Of a stretch of DNA of 64,000 bases, positions 1 to 7,660 are shown piece after piece. The stretch spans positions 434,001-498,000 of the forward strand of contig NZ_FQXG01000001.1 of the NCBI RefSeq assembly GCF_900129905.1, read 5' to 3'. The translations under genes were made by a program, and so were the position numbers. Below the pieces are notes generated by a model. The model saw only the letters and a program-made list of their open reading frames with translations, was not told the DNA's origin and made no database searches. The stretch is from Ferrimonas marina. GTDB taxonomy: Bacteria; Pseudomonadota; Gammaproteobacteria; Enterobacterales; Shewanellaceae. Each line of letters opens with the position of its first letter. Positions within the stretch are counted from its first letter, which is position 1.

Positions 1-24
1 GCAAGCCGGGACGGATGAACCTGT

Positions 25-1011
25 ATGTTTCACTTTGACTGGCAGCGATTTAATTGGCAACTCGGGGCGATATTCGCAATCGGTGTCGTAACGGTATCGT
101 TGCTATTGACTGCCCTTGGTGCCCCGGCCATGGTTGCCGGCTTTAGTGCCTTGTTGGCCTGGCTACCTATTGTCATGGCCGATGGAGTGTCTCTGAAACA
201 GCGGCTGTGGGGGCTGCTGCTGTTTGCGGCCTTGGGGCCGTTACTGCTTTGGCTCTATATCCAGTTCGACCCATTCAGCCTGGCGCACTACGCTGCCATC
301 GCGCTGGTAACCCTGCTTGGCTACCTGTGTCTTTGCTTCGGCACCCATCTGTTTCTGCTGGCGTGGGGAGGGGTGTATTGGTTTCTGCTGTTGCCCTTAT
401 TTGTCGAATCACCTCAGGATACCTGGGCAGTAAGCCTGGCCTACATTGCCGGTGTTTCGCTGGTGTTGCTGATAAACCTGGTCAAGCCACTGCTAAGCCG
501 GCCTGCTGATACCCCGGTACCATCAGCAAACGAAAGCTTGCCAATTGGGCAGGTCTTTCTCTTTGCCTGTCTTGTGGCACTTAGCATTGTGATTGGTCTC
601 TGGCTGGGCAAGAGCTGGCTTACCGTGGACCCAACCCTGGTAGCCAATGCCACCCTAAACATGATTAGCCCCAGCCTACGCCAGACCTGGCAAGGAGGGG
701 TAGAGCGCTTGATACTGGGGCTGGTGGCCATAGTAAGCGGGTTTTACCTGGGCTGGTGGTTTCCCCAGGTAGAAGTCGCCTGGTTGGTTACGGTAATCAG
801 CGCCTTTCTTGCCCTTGGCTGTCTGTTCGTCAATATCAATCTTACTGTCGCCATGGTCTTCTTCCTGCTGTCCTATACCTGGGGCAGCCTGGGTACTGAA
901 GCGGCCCACAGAATTGCCAACGAGAAACTATTGGCTGAGTTACTCGGCGTTGCAATCGCCCTGGTGGCCATTGGCACCCTGGCCTGGTATCAGCGTAACA
1001 GGGGCAAATGA
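25..1011 (+). CDS. FUSC-like inner-membrane protein
   Basis: A 328-residue, very hydrophobic protein with about ten predicted membrane segments in two blocks separated by a short polar linker (around residues 158-172). The second block contains a SLRQTWQGGVERLILGLVA stretch, which resembles the 'R-x-x-G-T-x-x-G' helix of the FUSC / aromatic-acid exporter superfamily (AaeB, YccS). It is about half the size of classical YccS/AaeB proteins and lacks their long cytoplasmic domain, so it is a short FUSC-type protein. No clear Shine-Dalgarno sequence precedes the ATG. The antiporter gene follows 49 bp downstream on the same strand, so the two may be cotranscribed. The substrate cannot be inferred. 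The family assignment is moderately secure. Confidence 0.6.
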   Translation: MFHFDWQRFNWQLGAIFAIGVVTVSLLLTALGAPAMVAGFSALLAWLPIVMADGVSLKQRLWGLLLFAALGPLLLWLYIQFDPFSLAHYAAIALVTLLGYLCLCFGTHLFLLAWGGVYWFLLLPLFVESPQDTWAVSLAYIAGVSLVLLINLVKPLLSRPADTPVPSANESLPIGQVFLFACLVALSIVIGLWLGKSWLTVDPTLVANATLNMISPSLRQTWQGGVERLILGLVAIVSGFYLGWWFPQVEVAWLVTVISAFLALGCLFVNINLTVAMVFFLLSYTWGSLGTEAAHRIANEKLLAELLGVAIALVAIGTLAWYQRNRGK

Positions 1012-1060
1012 CCCCCCCTGTATCGAGCAGGACAGATAACCTTGCCGTTGAGGAGACGAC

Positions 1061-2269
1061 ATGTACCAACAACTGGCTGTCTTAACGCTCCTGCTGTTTT
1101 GCTACAGTGTCGTGGCTGCTCGTGTGGAAAAGAGCCTCATCTCAGGGCCAATGCTGTTCGTTTTCGCGGGAGTGCTTTGCGGGCCCGTTGGATTGCAGTG
1201 GTTTTCCGGAGATGCTACCCAAACCGAGCTTCGGGTTATCGCGGATCTTACCCTGGCACTGATCCTCTTTATTGATGCAGCCAATGCCAACCTGGCAACC
1301 CTCAGACGGAGTTATCACATTCCAGGGCGGATGTTGCTGCTGGGGCTTCCAGGTGTTCTTCTTACAGGATTCGCGCTGGCATTGTGGGTATTTGACCAGA
1401 TGTCAGTGTACGAAGCGGCCATCCTGGCAACCATACTGGCAGCGACGGATGCTGCTTTGGGGAAGGCGGTCGTCAGCAACAGCAAGGTGCCGGAAACACT
1501 CCGGGAGGGGCTGAATGCCGAAAGCGGTTTGAACGACGGGCTGTGCGTCCCAATCTTGCTGGTGCTGATAGCGCTTGCACAGGGGCGGGGCGAGGAGGGG
1601 GGTGATCTATTGGCAATTACCCTGGTGGCCCAGGAGCTTGGCATTGGTTTACTTATCGGTGTGGGACTAACCTTGCTGGCCGCGGCCATGATGAGGTTTT
1701 GCTACCGGCGAGGTTGGGTTACCAAGGTTTGGTTGCACATCTCCGTGGTCGCCATTGCCGTGGGGATCTTTTCGGTGGCTCAGTCACTGCACGGAAGCGG
1801 ATACATCGCGGCCTTCACCGGTGGCCTACTCTTCGGTCACCTAATGAAGGAGCACACCCATGATCTGCTGCTCGCCGCGGAATCCGATGGGGAAACCCTG
1901 GCCCTGGTCACCTGGTTTGTGTTTGGCCTAGCGGTAGTGGGTCAGGTACTCCCGCTGTTCAACGCGCAAATCGTTCTCTACTCCCTGTTGAGCCTGACGG
2001 TGATCAGGGTGTTGCCTATCTTCCTCTCTTTATCGGGAAGCGGCCTCACGCCGGCAAGCCGACTGTTTCTGGCCTGGTTTGGTCCCAGGGGGCTCGCGTC
2101 CATCGTTTTCGCCATCATCGTCCTCAACGCAGGCCTGGAGGGTGGTGAGACCATTGCCATCGTGGTGGTCTGTACTGTGTTGATGAGCCTTATCGCCCAC
2201 GGATTGTCTGCCAATCCATTGGTTCACCGGCTAAGCGACTACCTTAGCAAGCGAGAGAACGCCTCATAA
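1061..2269 (+). CDS. NhaP-type (CPA1) cation:proton antiporter
   Basis: A 402-residue polytopic membrane protein with about twelve membrane segments. It carries the ATDAALGKAV ... PETLREGLNAESGLNDG signature of the CPA1/NhaP Na+(K+)/H+ antiporter core; the two acidic 'ND'-type residues in the ATDA and ESGLNDG motifs are those expected to bind the cation. It should exchange cytoplasmic Na+ or K+ for protons across the inner membrane. The start is supported by GAGGAG eight bases before the ATG. It lacks the C-terminal regulatory tail seen in many NhaP and eukaryotic NHE proteins. It is followed by a strong hairpin terminator at 2357. The family is clear; ion specificity is not readable from the sequence. 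Confidence 0.85.
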   Translation: MYQQLAVLTLLLFCYSVVAARVEKSLISGPMLFVFAGVLCGPVGLQWFSGDATQTELRVIADLTLALILFIDAANANLATLRRSYHIPGRMLLLGLPGVLLTGFALALWVFDQMSVYEAAILATILAATDAALGKAVVSNSKVPETLREGLNAESGLNDGLCVPILLVLIALAQGRGEEGGDLLAITLVAQELGIGLLIGVGLTLLAAAMMRFCYRRGWVTKVWLHISVVAIAVGIFSVAQSLHGSGYIAAFTGGLLFGHLMKEHTHDLLLAAESDGETLALVTWFVFGLAVVGQVLPLFNAQIVLYSLLSLTVIRVLPIFLSLSGSGLTPASRLFLAWFGPRGLASIVFAIIVLNAGLEGGETIAIVVVCTVLMSLIAHGLSANPLVHRLSDYLSKRENAS

Positions 2270-2356
2270 TACTCGCTCCACTGATAGCCAGCCAGGGGCA
2301 AAGCACTCGACACTTGATGATTTAGCCCGTTAATCATCCCTCAATGGCAAGTAAGC

Positions 2357-2381
2357 AAAAGGCGGCATTTGACCGCCTTTT
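2357..2381. terminator. Bidirectional rho-independent terminator
   Basis: AAAAGGCGG and CCGCCTTTT form a perfect 9-bp stem around a 7-base loop, with A and T runs so that either strand can terminate here. It lies between the antiporter gene and the convergent minus-strand hypothetical genes. Confidence 0.85.
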
Positions 2382-2400
2382 CTCTGCATATGCCATCACA

Positions 2401-2604
2401 TTAGGCGGCAATCTCTTCTGGCAACGCCTTCCGGTTTTCCAGCAAAGAATGGGGCAGGGCAGCGGCGCGGATGATCCTGGGGCCTATCTCCTGGAAGCGG
2501 CCGTTTTGATCGGCAACCCACAGGTTAAGGTCAAACTTGTCATCCCAAGCTTGCTCCAGTGGTGAACTGGTAACTTTGACGAAATGCCATTCTGGCCTCT
2601 TCAT
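2401..2604 (-). CDS. Hypothetical protein, overlapping the next gene
   Basis: A 67-residue reading frame with plausible protein character (FDLNLWVADQNGRF, then a basic/acidic tail rich in L, A and E). It ends just before the bidirectional terminator. Its first ATG lies 65 bp inside the 3' end of the upstream 153-residue gene in another frame, and the frame stays open about 90 bp further upstream without another ATG. It may be a separate, translationally coupled gene, or the C-terminal end of the upstream gene separated by a frameshift. I do not recognise the family. Confidence 0.35.
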   Translation of the reverse strand: MKRPEWHFVKVTSSPLEQAWDDKFDLNLWVADQNGRFQEIGPRIIRAAALPHSLLENRKALPEEIAA

Positions 2605-3001
2605 CCAGGTACAGGCAATGGGCTTGCCAAAACGCTTCGCAATCGTCGAAATGACGTTTGGCTTCCTTGCGTTGGCGACGTTTGCTGCTTTCTCTCAGAA
2701 GCTGCAGGGTTTGATACCACATGTGGTAAGCCTGCTGATGCGCCTTCATCCGTTCGGTTAAAACCTCGCTGCTCATCTGGCTGAGGTTGCCCAGGCGCTC
2801 AACGATGTGGCCGTTCTCCCGATTGAGCAGTTGCAGCCCACGCTGAGTTTCCAGGGTCAGCGCATCCAGTTCATGGCGTTGCGCCAATTGGTTGAAGCGA
2901 TGCTCCAGAAAGGACTTTAGATAAATACCGATGCTTACCACCAGGGTAATAACGATACAGAGAAGGAGAACCAAGGTGGTCCCCAGTTGCGATTCAACCA
3001 T
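2540..3001 (-). CDS. Hypothetical membrane-anchored coiled-coil protein
   Basis: A 153-residue protein with an N-terminal membrane segment (residues about 8-28, VLLLCIVITLVVSIGIYL) followed by a long charged helical region (residues 35-125) with heptad-like leucines and a basic patch (SSKRRQRKEAKR). The topology suggests an inner-membrane anchor with a cytoplasmic coiled coil. I do not recognise a family. The palindrome TACCACATGTGGTA lies inside this gene at 2715-2728, where it encodes His-Met-Trp-Tyr. The gene sits at the left edge of a gene-poor, AT-richer stretch. Confidence 0.5.
   Translation of the reverse strand: MVESQLGTTLVLLLCIVITLVVSIGIYLKSFLEHRFNQLAQRHELDALTLETQRGLQLLNRENGHIVERLGNLSQMSSEVLTERMKAHQQAYHMWYQTLQLLRESSKRRQRKEAKRHFDDCEAFWQAHCLYLDEEARMAFRQSYQFTTGASLG
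2715..2728. promoter_or_regulatory. Palindrome copy 1, TACCACATGTGGTA
   Basis: A perfect 14-bp palindrome, 15 of 16 identical to the 16-bp copy at 5424. It lies inside a coding region, so it is not an obvious promoter operator. See the palindrome finding. Confidence 0.5.
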
Positions 3002-4029
3002 GCTACGGCTCCGGTGTGTTCAGTGGTCTCTAGCGTTCGCCAATCGATGTCTTGCTGATCGATAAAGCGGAGGTGGGACAGTCCAACAGGGACAGATTGC
3101 AAAACCGTGGCATTGAGGTTTCGATAAGGTGTTCGGACGCGACGGTGAGACTGAGCAAGCAAACCTGCATCAGCAATGGTGAAGAAACCACCGTTACCAG
3201 CGTACAGGGATGGGGGCCATGACATTGAAAGATTTGATAAATACCTTATTTACCATAATACACATTGTGCGCATTACTGTATTAGATAGCGATTAGAGAG
3301 GCAGCCAGAGTGTCTTTGCCGTTATTGAGGCGTTTGCTGGGGCTTCATCAAAGATAAACGTGTTCTCCAGGCTCTTGCTTGATTCTGGTTAAGCGCCTTT
3401 AACACCTGTACGGAAAACAGACCCATGATTGTGCTGTCTGTTTGTCCTTTCCGAATGAGCTCAGGCAACGCTGCGGTTTTGCCAGTCACCGCGATTTGCT
3501 TTGATGTTGGCATTGCACCTGCGGTGACCTGGATGCCAAGCGTCACGCTCACGATTACGGTAAGTATCACGCTATGAATTGTGCCGAGCCTCTAGAACGA
3601 TTCCCCGTATCTGCCGCAACTCACCGCATCGCCCAGTGGTAATTCAAGAGAACTTGGCGGCTGATACTCCAGCGAGCGCATCCGGGAAAAACAATTGAAG
3701 CTGCCGCCAGGTATTCGAGCTCTGCTGGTCATGGCTGATCTGTTAGCTCCTTTTGTTTTAGGTCTGGGCTTGAGCTTTCCAAGTCAGCACATGCACTTGA
3801 GCTGGTCTTTGTCGCCGTACCCATGGATTGCGCAGCCTCCGATTATGTTCTCGGACTTGTCCACAGCGAATCAAACAGCACTCGACGCTACGCGCTACTG
3901 GCCCTCAATCCCGACTTTCCTATAAGTCGGGGTTGGCCGGACTCGGCCTCAGATGAGTGATCCCACAGTTACCAGTCTCAGCTCTTCAAACCAGTTGTTC
4001 TTAACTTTGAATGACTAGAATTGGGTAAA
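3002..4029. other. Gene-poor, AT-richer stretch with possible decayed genes
   Basis: About 1 kb without a gene I can defend. Short protein-like fragments can be read: on the plus strand around 3035-3225 (DVLLIDKAEVGQSNRDRLQ), and on the minus strand around 3590-3690 (RMRSLEYQPPSSLELPLGDA) and 3322-3570 (82 residues with a hydrophobic start). None has a convincing start, ribosome site and family together. The base composition around 3230-3300 is AT-richer than its neighbours. An 8-bp hairpin (CCCGACTT / AAGTCGGG, 3910-3931) lies near the right end. The picture fits a degraded insertion, but this is inference. Confidence 0.4.
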
Positions 4030-4045
4030 CTGTATAAATATACAG
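4030..4045 (+). promoter_or_regulatory. LexA-type SOS box upstream of the recombinase
   Basis: CTGTATAAATATACAG matches the gammaproteobacterial LexA consensus CTGT-N8-ACAG at all eight fixed positions with an AT-only centre, close to the ideal E. coli box. It lies 66 bp upstream of the recombinase ATG and overlaps a possible -10 element (TATAAA, 4033-4038), the usual arrangement for LexA repression. This predicts DNA-damage induction of the downstream recombinase. Confidence 0.8.
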
Positions 4046-4110
4046 TTATCGCTTGTCTGTGACTTTCATGGCTTTTACCATATTTATATCAGACACTTAA
4101 GAGCCAAACC

Positions 4111-5409
4111 ATGGAAAGCCTCGAACAGCCGCCCTACCTTCCCTACTTCGAATCCCTCGAGCATTTCCAGCAAGGTTGTGCCCTGGTGAACCAGCATGTG
4201 GCCGGGCTCAGTGCCTTGGGTGTGCAGGATGCGGGCTACCTGTATGAGCTGTGCATCGCTTATCTCGACGAGCTCAAAACCAGCCCCAACAATTTCAAGT
4301 CTGCCCGTTCTGAGATCACCACCTTCCTGATCTGGTGCTGGGATATTGAGGGTTTGCCGTTGTCGGAGGTAACCCGCAACGACATGAATCGCTTCCTGGA
4401 CTGGTGTGCCAGTCCACCTGAGGCGTTGATCAGCAACAGTCAGCGGGCCCACTTTGTCTGGCACAAGGGCTTATCCATGCGGGTGCCCAACCCGCTGTGG
4501 CGCCCCTTTGTGAACCGGTTGCCCAAGGGGGTGAGTGCCACCGCAGCCCTGCCCTACAGTCGTAAGGCCTCGGCCACCAAGAACCAGTTGGCGGTGCTCT
4601 CCTCCTTTTACCAGTTTCTCAATGACGAGGAGTATTGCGACCGTAATCCCGCTGCACTGGCGATGCGGCGTAGCCGTTTTAGGGAGAACCGCTCCCCACT
4701 GCAGTGGCATGAGGGTGAGCAGGAGATCAAGGCGCTTAATCCGCTACAGCTGGCCACCTTGTTTAAGGCGGCAGACCAGCTGGCCGAAGCAGACCCGGCT
4801 CGACATGAGCGTACCCGCTTCCTGATCACCTTGCTGTTCTCCACCTATGCCCGCATCTCCGAGGTGGCCGCCCGGCCGGGCTATTCCCCCGTGATGGCAC
4901 AGATCCGGCGGGACAAGAATGGTGAAACCTGGGGCTTTTACATCCCCATGTCGAAGAACGGCAAGGCACGAACCGTAGCTGTAAGCGATGCGCTGCTGGA
5001 GGCTCTTAAGCGTTATCGTACCCACCTGGAGCTCAGCGAGCTACCGGCGCCCAATGAAACCCTGCCACTGCTGGTGCGTCAGCGCACTGCGCAACATGGT
5101 CGGGATGCCCAGACCCTCAATGCCAACCTGGGTGAGAACGCCATCCGCGATGAGGTTGAACGGGTTTACCAGCATGCGGCGCAGCTGCTGATAGACGCTG
5201 GCCGTACCCACGATGCGGCAGAGCTTCGAACCATGACCGTACACTCATTGAGACACACCGGGATCAGCGCCGATCTGGAGAAAGGCCGCTCGCTGCATCA
5301 TGTGATGGCCGATGCCGGCCACCAGGACATCGGTATTACCTCACGCTACATCACCGCCTCCTTTGTGGAGAAGTACGAGAGTGCCAGGCACAAGGGATTG
5401 GAGAACTGA
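4111..5409 (+). CDS. Tyrosine recombinase (phage-integrase family), SOS-type promoter
   Basis: A 432-residue tyrosine recombinase. The N-terminal half (about residues 40-200) resembles a SAM-like core-binding domain. The catalytic half contains the expected residues: Arg in the YARISEVA motif (around 248), a Lys in the SKNGKARTV hairpin, His-x-x-Arg in HSLRHTG (around 380), a second His in GHQDIGITSRYI and the nucleophilic Tyr in the same motif. All active-site positions appear intact. It is longer than XerC/XerD (about 300) and integron integrases (about 330). A near-consensus LexA box lies 66 bp upstream. No phage or integron genes accompany it; the next gene is the MatP-like regulator. The perfect 16-bp palindrome TTACCACATGTGGTAA starts 15 bp after its stop. 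The family is certain; the substrate site is unknown. Confidence 0.9.
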   Translation: MESLEQPPYLPYFESLEHFQQGCALVNQHVAGLSALGVQDAGYLYELCIAYLDELKTSPNNFKSARSEITTFLIWCWDIEGLPLSEVTRNDMNRFLDWCASPPEALISNSQRAHFVWHKGLSMRVPNPLWRPFVNRLPKGVSATAALPYSRKASATKNQLAVLSSFYQFLNDEEYCDRNPAALAMRRSRFRENRSPLQWHEGEQEIKALNPLQLATLFKAADQLAEADPARHERTRFLITLLFSTYARISEVAARPGYSPVMAQIRRDKNGETWGFYIPMSKNGKARTVAVSDALLEALKRYRTHLELSELPAPNETLPLLVRQRTAQHGRDAQTLNANLGENAIRDEVERVYQHAAQLLIDAGRTHDAAELRTMTVHSLRHTGISADLEKGRSLHHVMADAGHQDIGITSRYITASFVEKYESARHKGLEN

Positions 5410-5423
5410 ACAGCCCAAAGCCA

Positions 5424-5439
5424 TTACCACATGTGGTAA
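5424..5439. promoter_or_regulatory. Palindrome copy 2, TTACCACATGTGGTAA
   Basis: A perfect 16-bp palindrome between the recombinase stop and the MatP-like gene. It lies 138 bp upstream of the degenerate copy at 5562, so the pair could act together, for example by looping. Confidence 0.55.
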
Positions 5440-5561
5440 ACAAGTTGGTAAGCGCAACCAGCTGGGCTTGGATTGCTGTGCAATCCACCGGCTTTGGTAC
5501 AGTGCACAGCCAGGTTGCTGTGATTATCACCAACGGCGTCTGCTGGCCGTTTCTTTCTCCA

Positions 5562-5577
5562 TTACCACATGTGACAA
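5562..5577. promoter_or_regulatory. Palindrome copy 3 (degenerate), candidate operator of the matP-like gene
   Basis: TTACCACATGTGACAA matches the 16-bp palindrome at 13 positions. It lies 46 bp before the matP-like ATG and just upstream of a possible -10 (TAAAAT, 5598-5603), where a repressor or autoregulator would be expected. Confidence 0.5.
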
Positions 5578-5622
5578 TGCGTTAGATAACAAGGGACTAA
5601 AATACCCAGACTGAGATCGAAC

Positions 5623-6021
5623 ATGCCTAAAGCCCTGCCCCTGGACTGCCAGTTTGTCCAATTTTTGCTGACCCGCTCTGACCCCTTCCTGGTGCGCTAT
5701 GCCAGCCTTTCTCAGCCACAACAGTGGCGGCGGAGGGTCGAGGAGCAACAACTGCCCCATTGGCAGGAGCTGGAGTTTCATGATCCGGAGATGCTGTCGC
5801 AACAGATACAGCAGTTTGTGGAGCTGACCTTTGGCGCGGGCCGGCTGCCGATGCTAAGGCGGCGGTATGCCACCGAACGCCACCGCCAGGGCAAGCAAAC
5901 CCGCAGTGTGGAGTTAAGTAACGAGCTAGTCGAGCGGCTGGAAAAGATAAAAGCCAGCCAAGGGCTGCCCAGTTTTACGGCAGCCATCGAGTGGCTGGAA
6001 GCGCAAACCGCCGTTAGATAG
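5623..6021 (+). CDS. MatP-like ribbon-helix-helix DNA-binding protein, short form
   Basis: A 132-residue protein. Residues about 80-128 read LRRRYATERHRQ, then TRSVELS (beta strand), a helix NELVERLEKIKASQGL and a second helix SFTAAIEWLEAQ. This is a ribbon-helix-helix fold, and it aligns with the basic-helix plus RHH part of MatP (E. coli [20 protein letters not shown]...) in order and spacing. The N-terminal half (FVQFLLTRSDPFLVRYA) loosely resembles the MatP N-terminal helices. MatP organises the chromosome terminus by binding matS sites; in E. coli it lies beside the lon-like gene and fabA, as here. Unlike MatP (about 150 residues), this protein stops right after the RHH and lacks the C-terminal coiled coil used for tetramerisation and ZapB contact. 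It could be a divergent MatP or a MatP-derived local regulator. The RHH call is firm; the MatP identity is inference. Confidence 0.65.
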   Translation: MPKALPLDCQFVQFLLTRSDPFLVRYASLSQPQQWRRRVEEQQLPHWQELEFHDPEMLSQQIQQFVELTFGAGRLPMLRRRYATERHRQGKQTRSVELSNELVERLEKIKASQGLPSFTAAIEWLEAQTAVR

Positions 6022-6244
6022 GTACGTCCCGGTCCATGGCGTCTTCCACTGTATCGTGACTGCCGGATTGGGCCTCACGTTGCTCAAAGAAGTCCACCAG
6101 GGCTTCCGGGCTGTCCATATGCAATACGTCTGTCTTATCGTCCAAGCGGTACAGATCGTATTTGCCGGAGTGCGGCTCCGGCGTGCTCAAGCCATAACCC
6201 AACAGGGCTGCGCGCTTGGCGTAGAGGTTGAATTTCAGACCCAT
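6014..6244 (-). CDS. Small hypothetical cytoplasmic protein
   Basis: A 76-residue protein starting MGLKFNLYAKRAALLGYG. I chose this start over an ATG 51 bp upstream because GGGAGGA sits five bases before it, an excellent ribosome-binding site. It is moderately acidic with no membrane segment. The segment KYDLYRLDDKTDVLHMDSPEAL looks like alternating beta strands followed by a helix. It overlaps the 3' end of the convergent matP-like gene by 8 bp. I do not recognise the family. Confidence 0.6.
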   Translation of the reverse strand: MGLKFNLYAKRAALLGYGLSTPEPHSGKYDLYRLDDKTDVLHMDSPEALVDFFEQREAQSGSHDTVEDAMDRDVPI

Positions 6245-6353
6245 GTTTCCTCCCAGGGTGCTGTCCCTTCCTCCAGTGTAATGCCTGTCGGCCAAATCGC
6301 GATGGATAGCGGTCCTATCCTTGATCTGCCTTCTCAGCTTTTGGGCCTAACAA

Positions 6354-6382
6354 CACAAAGCCGCGACTTTGCGCGGCTTGTG
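6354..6382 (-). terminator. Hairpin terminator after gcdH
   Basis: CACAAAGCCGCG and CGCGGCTTGTG pair with one bulged A around a 6-base loop. On the minus strand the stem is followed by a modestly T-rich run, fitting termination of the gcdH transcript. Confidence 0.55.
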
Positions 6383-6411
6383 ATCGGTTCTATTTGCTGG
6401 CCCAAACAGAA

Positions 6412-7593
6412 CTAGCTGAACGCCTGCAACCCGGTTTGCGCCCGCCCCAGGATCAAGCCGTGGACATCGTAGGTGCCCTCGTAGGTGTTGACGGTTTCCA
6501 GGTTGATCATATGGCGGATAACATGAAACTCATCGGCGATGCCGTTACCGCCGTGCATGTCCCGGGCCATGCGGGCGATATCCAGCGACTTACCGCAGTT
6601 GTTGCGTTTAACCAGTGAGATCATGGTGGGATCCCAGCCGCCCTGGTCAATCAACTGCCCGACTCGTAGTGACGCTTGCAGGCCTAAAGCGATCTCGGTC
6701 TGCATATTGGCCAGCTTGGTCTGGAATAGCTGGGTCTGGGCCAGTGGCCTGCCAAACTGCTTCCGGTCCAGGCCGTACTGGCGTGCTGCATGCCAGCAGA
6801 ACTCCGCCGCCCCCAGCGCACCCCAGGAGATCCCGTAGCGGGCCATGTTCAGGCAACTAAACGGCCCCTTCAGGCCACGGACTTCGGGGAACATGTTCTC
6901 TTCGGGGATGAACACATTATCCATCACGATCTCGCCGGTGATGGAGCTGCGCAGGGACAGCTTGCCCTCGATCTTGGGCGCGCTGAGGCCTGCCATCCCC
7001 TTCTCCAGCACAAAGCCGCAGATCTGGCCGCCCTCGGCCTCGTTCTTAGCCCACACCACAAACACATCGGCGATGGGCGAGTTGGTGATCCACATCTTGG
7101 AGCCGGTCAGGCGGTAGCCGCCATCCACCTTCTTGGCGCGGGTGGCCATGCTGGCCGGGTCTGAGCCAGAGTCTGGTTCGGTCAGGCCGAAACAGCCGAT
7201 CCATTCACCGGTGGAGAGCTTGGGCAGGTACTTCTGTTTTTGCGCCTCGGTGCCGAATTGGTAGATTGGATGCATCACCAGCGAGGATTGCACGCTCATA
7301 GCGCTGCGGTAGCCGCTGTCGACCCGTTCCACCTCGCGGGCAATCAGGCCATAGCTGATGTAGTTAATACCGCTGCAACCGTAGCCGTCGATGGTGGCGC
7401 CAAGCAGCCCCATTTCGCCAAACTGGCGCATGATGTCAGGGTCAAAATGCTCGTTGCGATTGGCCATCAGGATCCCCGGCATCAGGGCCGCCTGACAAAA
7501 CTCTCGGGCGCTGTTGCGGATCATCCGTTCGTCTTCGCTGAGCTGCTGATCCAGCAGCAAGATGTCGTCCCAATTCGCTAAATGTGATGCCAC
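6412..7593 (-). CDS. gcdH: Glutaryl-CoA dehydrogenase
   Basis: A 393-residue acyl-CoA dehydrogenase. The FAD/acyl-CoA motif [12 protein letters not shown] is around residue 137, and the C-terminal [17 protein letters not shown] motif places the catalytic Glu as in glutaryl-CoA dehydrogenase. The [15 protein letters not shown] stretch is also typical of that subgroup rather than short- or medium-chain dehydrogenases. It should oxidise and decarboxylate glutaryl-CoA to crotonyl-CoA in the cytoplasm, passing electrons to ETF, late in lysine/tryptophan/glutarate breakdown. The next upstream gene on the same strand is a class III CoA-transferase, a common partner that activates glutarate, so the two form a catabolic unit. 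No regulator gene accompanies them. Confidence 0.9.
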   Translation of the reverse strand: MASHLANWDDILLLDQQLSEDERMIRNSAREFCQAALMPGILMANRNEHFDPDIMRQFGEMGLLGATIDGYGCSGINYISYGLIAREVERVDSGYRSAMSVQSSLVMHPIYQFGTEAQKQKYLPKLSTGEWIGCFGLTEPDSGSDPASMATRAKKVDGGYRLTGSKMWITNSPIADVFVVWAKNEAEGGQICGFVLEKGMAGLSAPKIEGKLSLRSSITGEIVMDNVFIPEENMFPEVRGLKGPFSCLNMARYGISWGALGAAEFCWHAARQYGLDRKQFGRPLAQTQLFQTKLANMQTEIALGLQASLRVGQLIDQGGWDPTMISLVKRNNCGKSLDIARMARDMHGGNGIADEFHVIRHMINLETVNTYEGTYDVHGLILGRAQTGLQAFS

Positions 7594-7660
7594 CTGTTAC
7601 CGTCCTTTTGGCTTGCTTAACGCCGTCGAGGCGTTGTCGATAATGTGTCGGATAACCCTG

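Noticed and set aside
2935-3225. Minus-strand 96-codon frame overlapping the coiled-coil protein gene
   Set aside because: Overlaps a better supported gene in another frame and has no recognisable features.
3695-3925. Plus-strand 76-codon frame in the gene-poor stretch
   Set aside because: Composition is unlike a typical protein, no ribosome site, no family.
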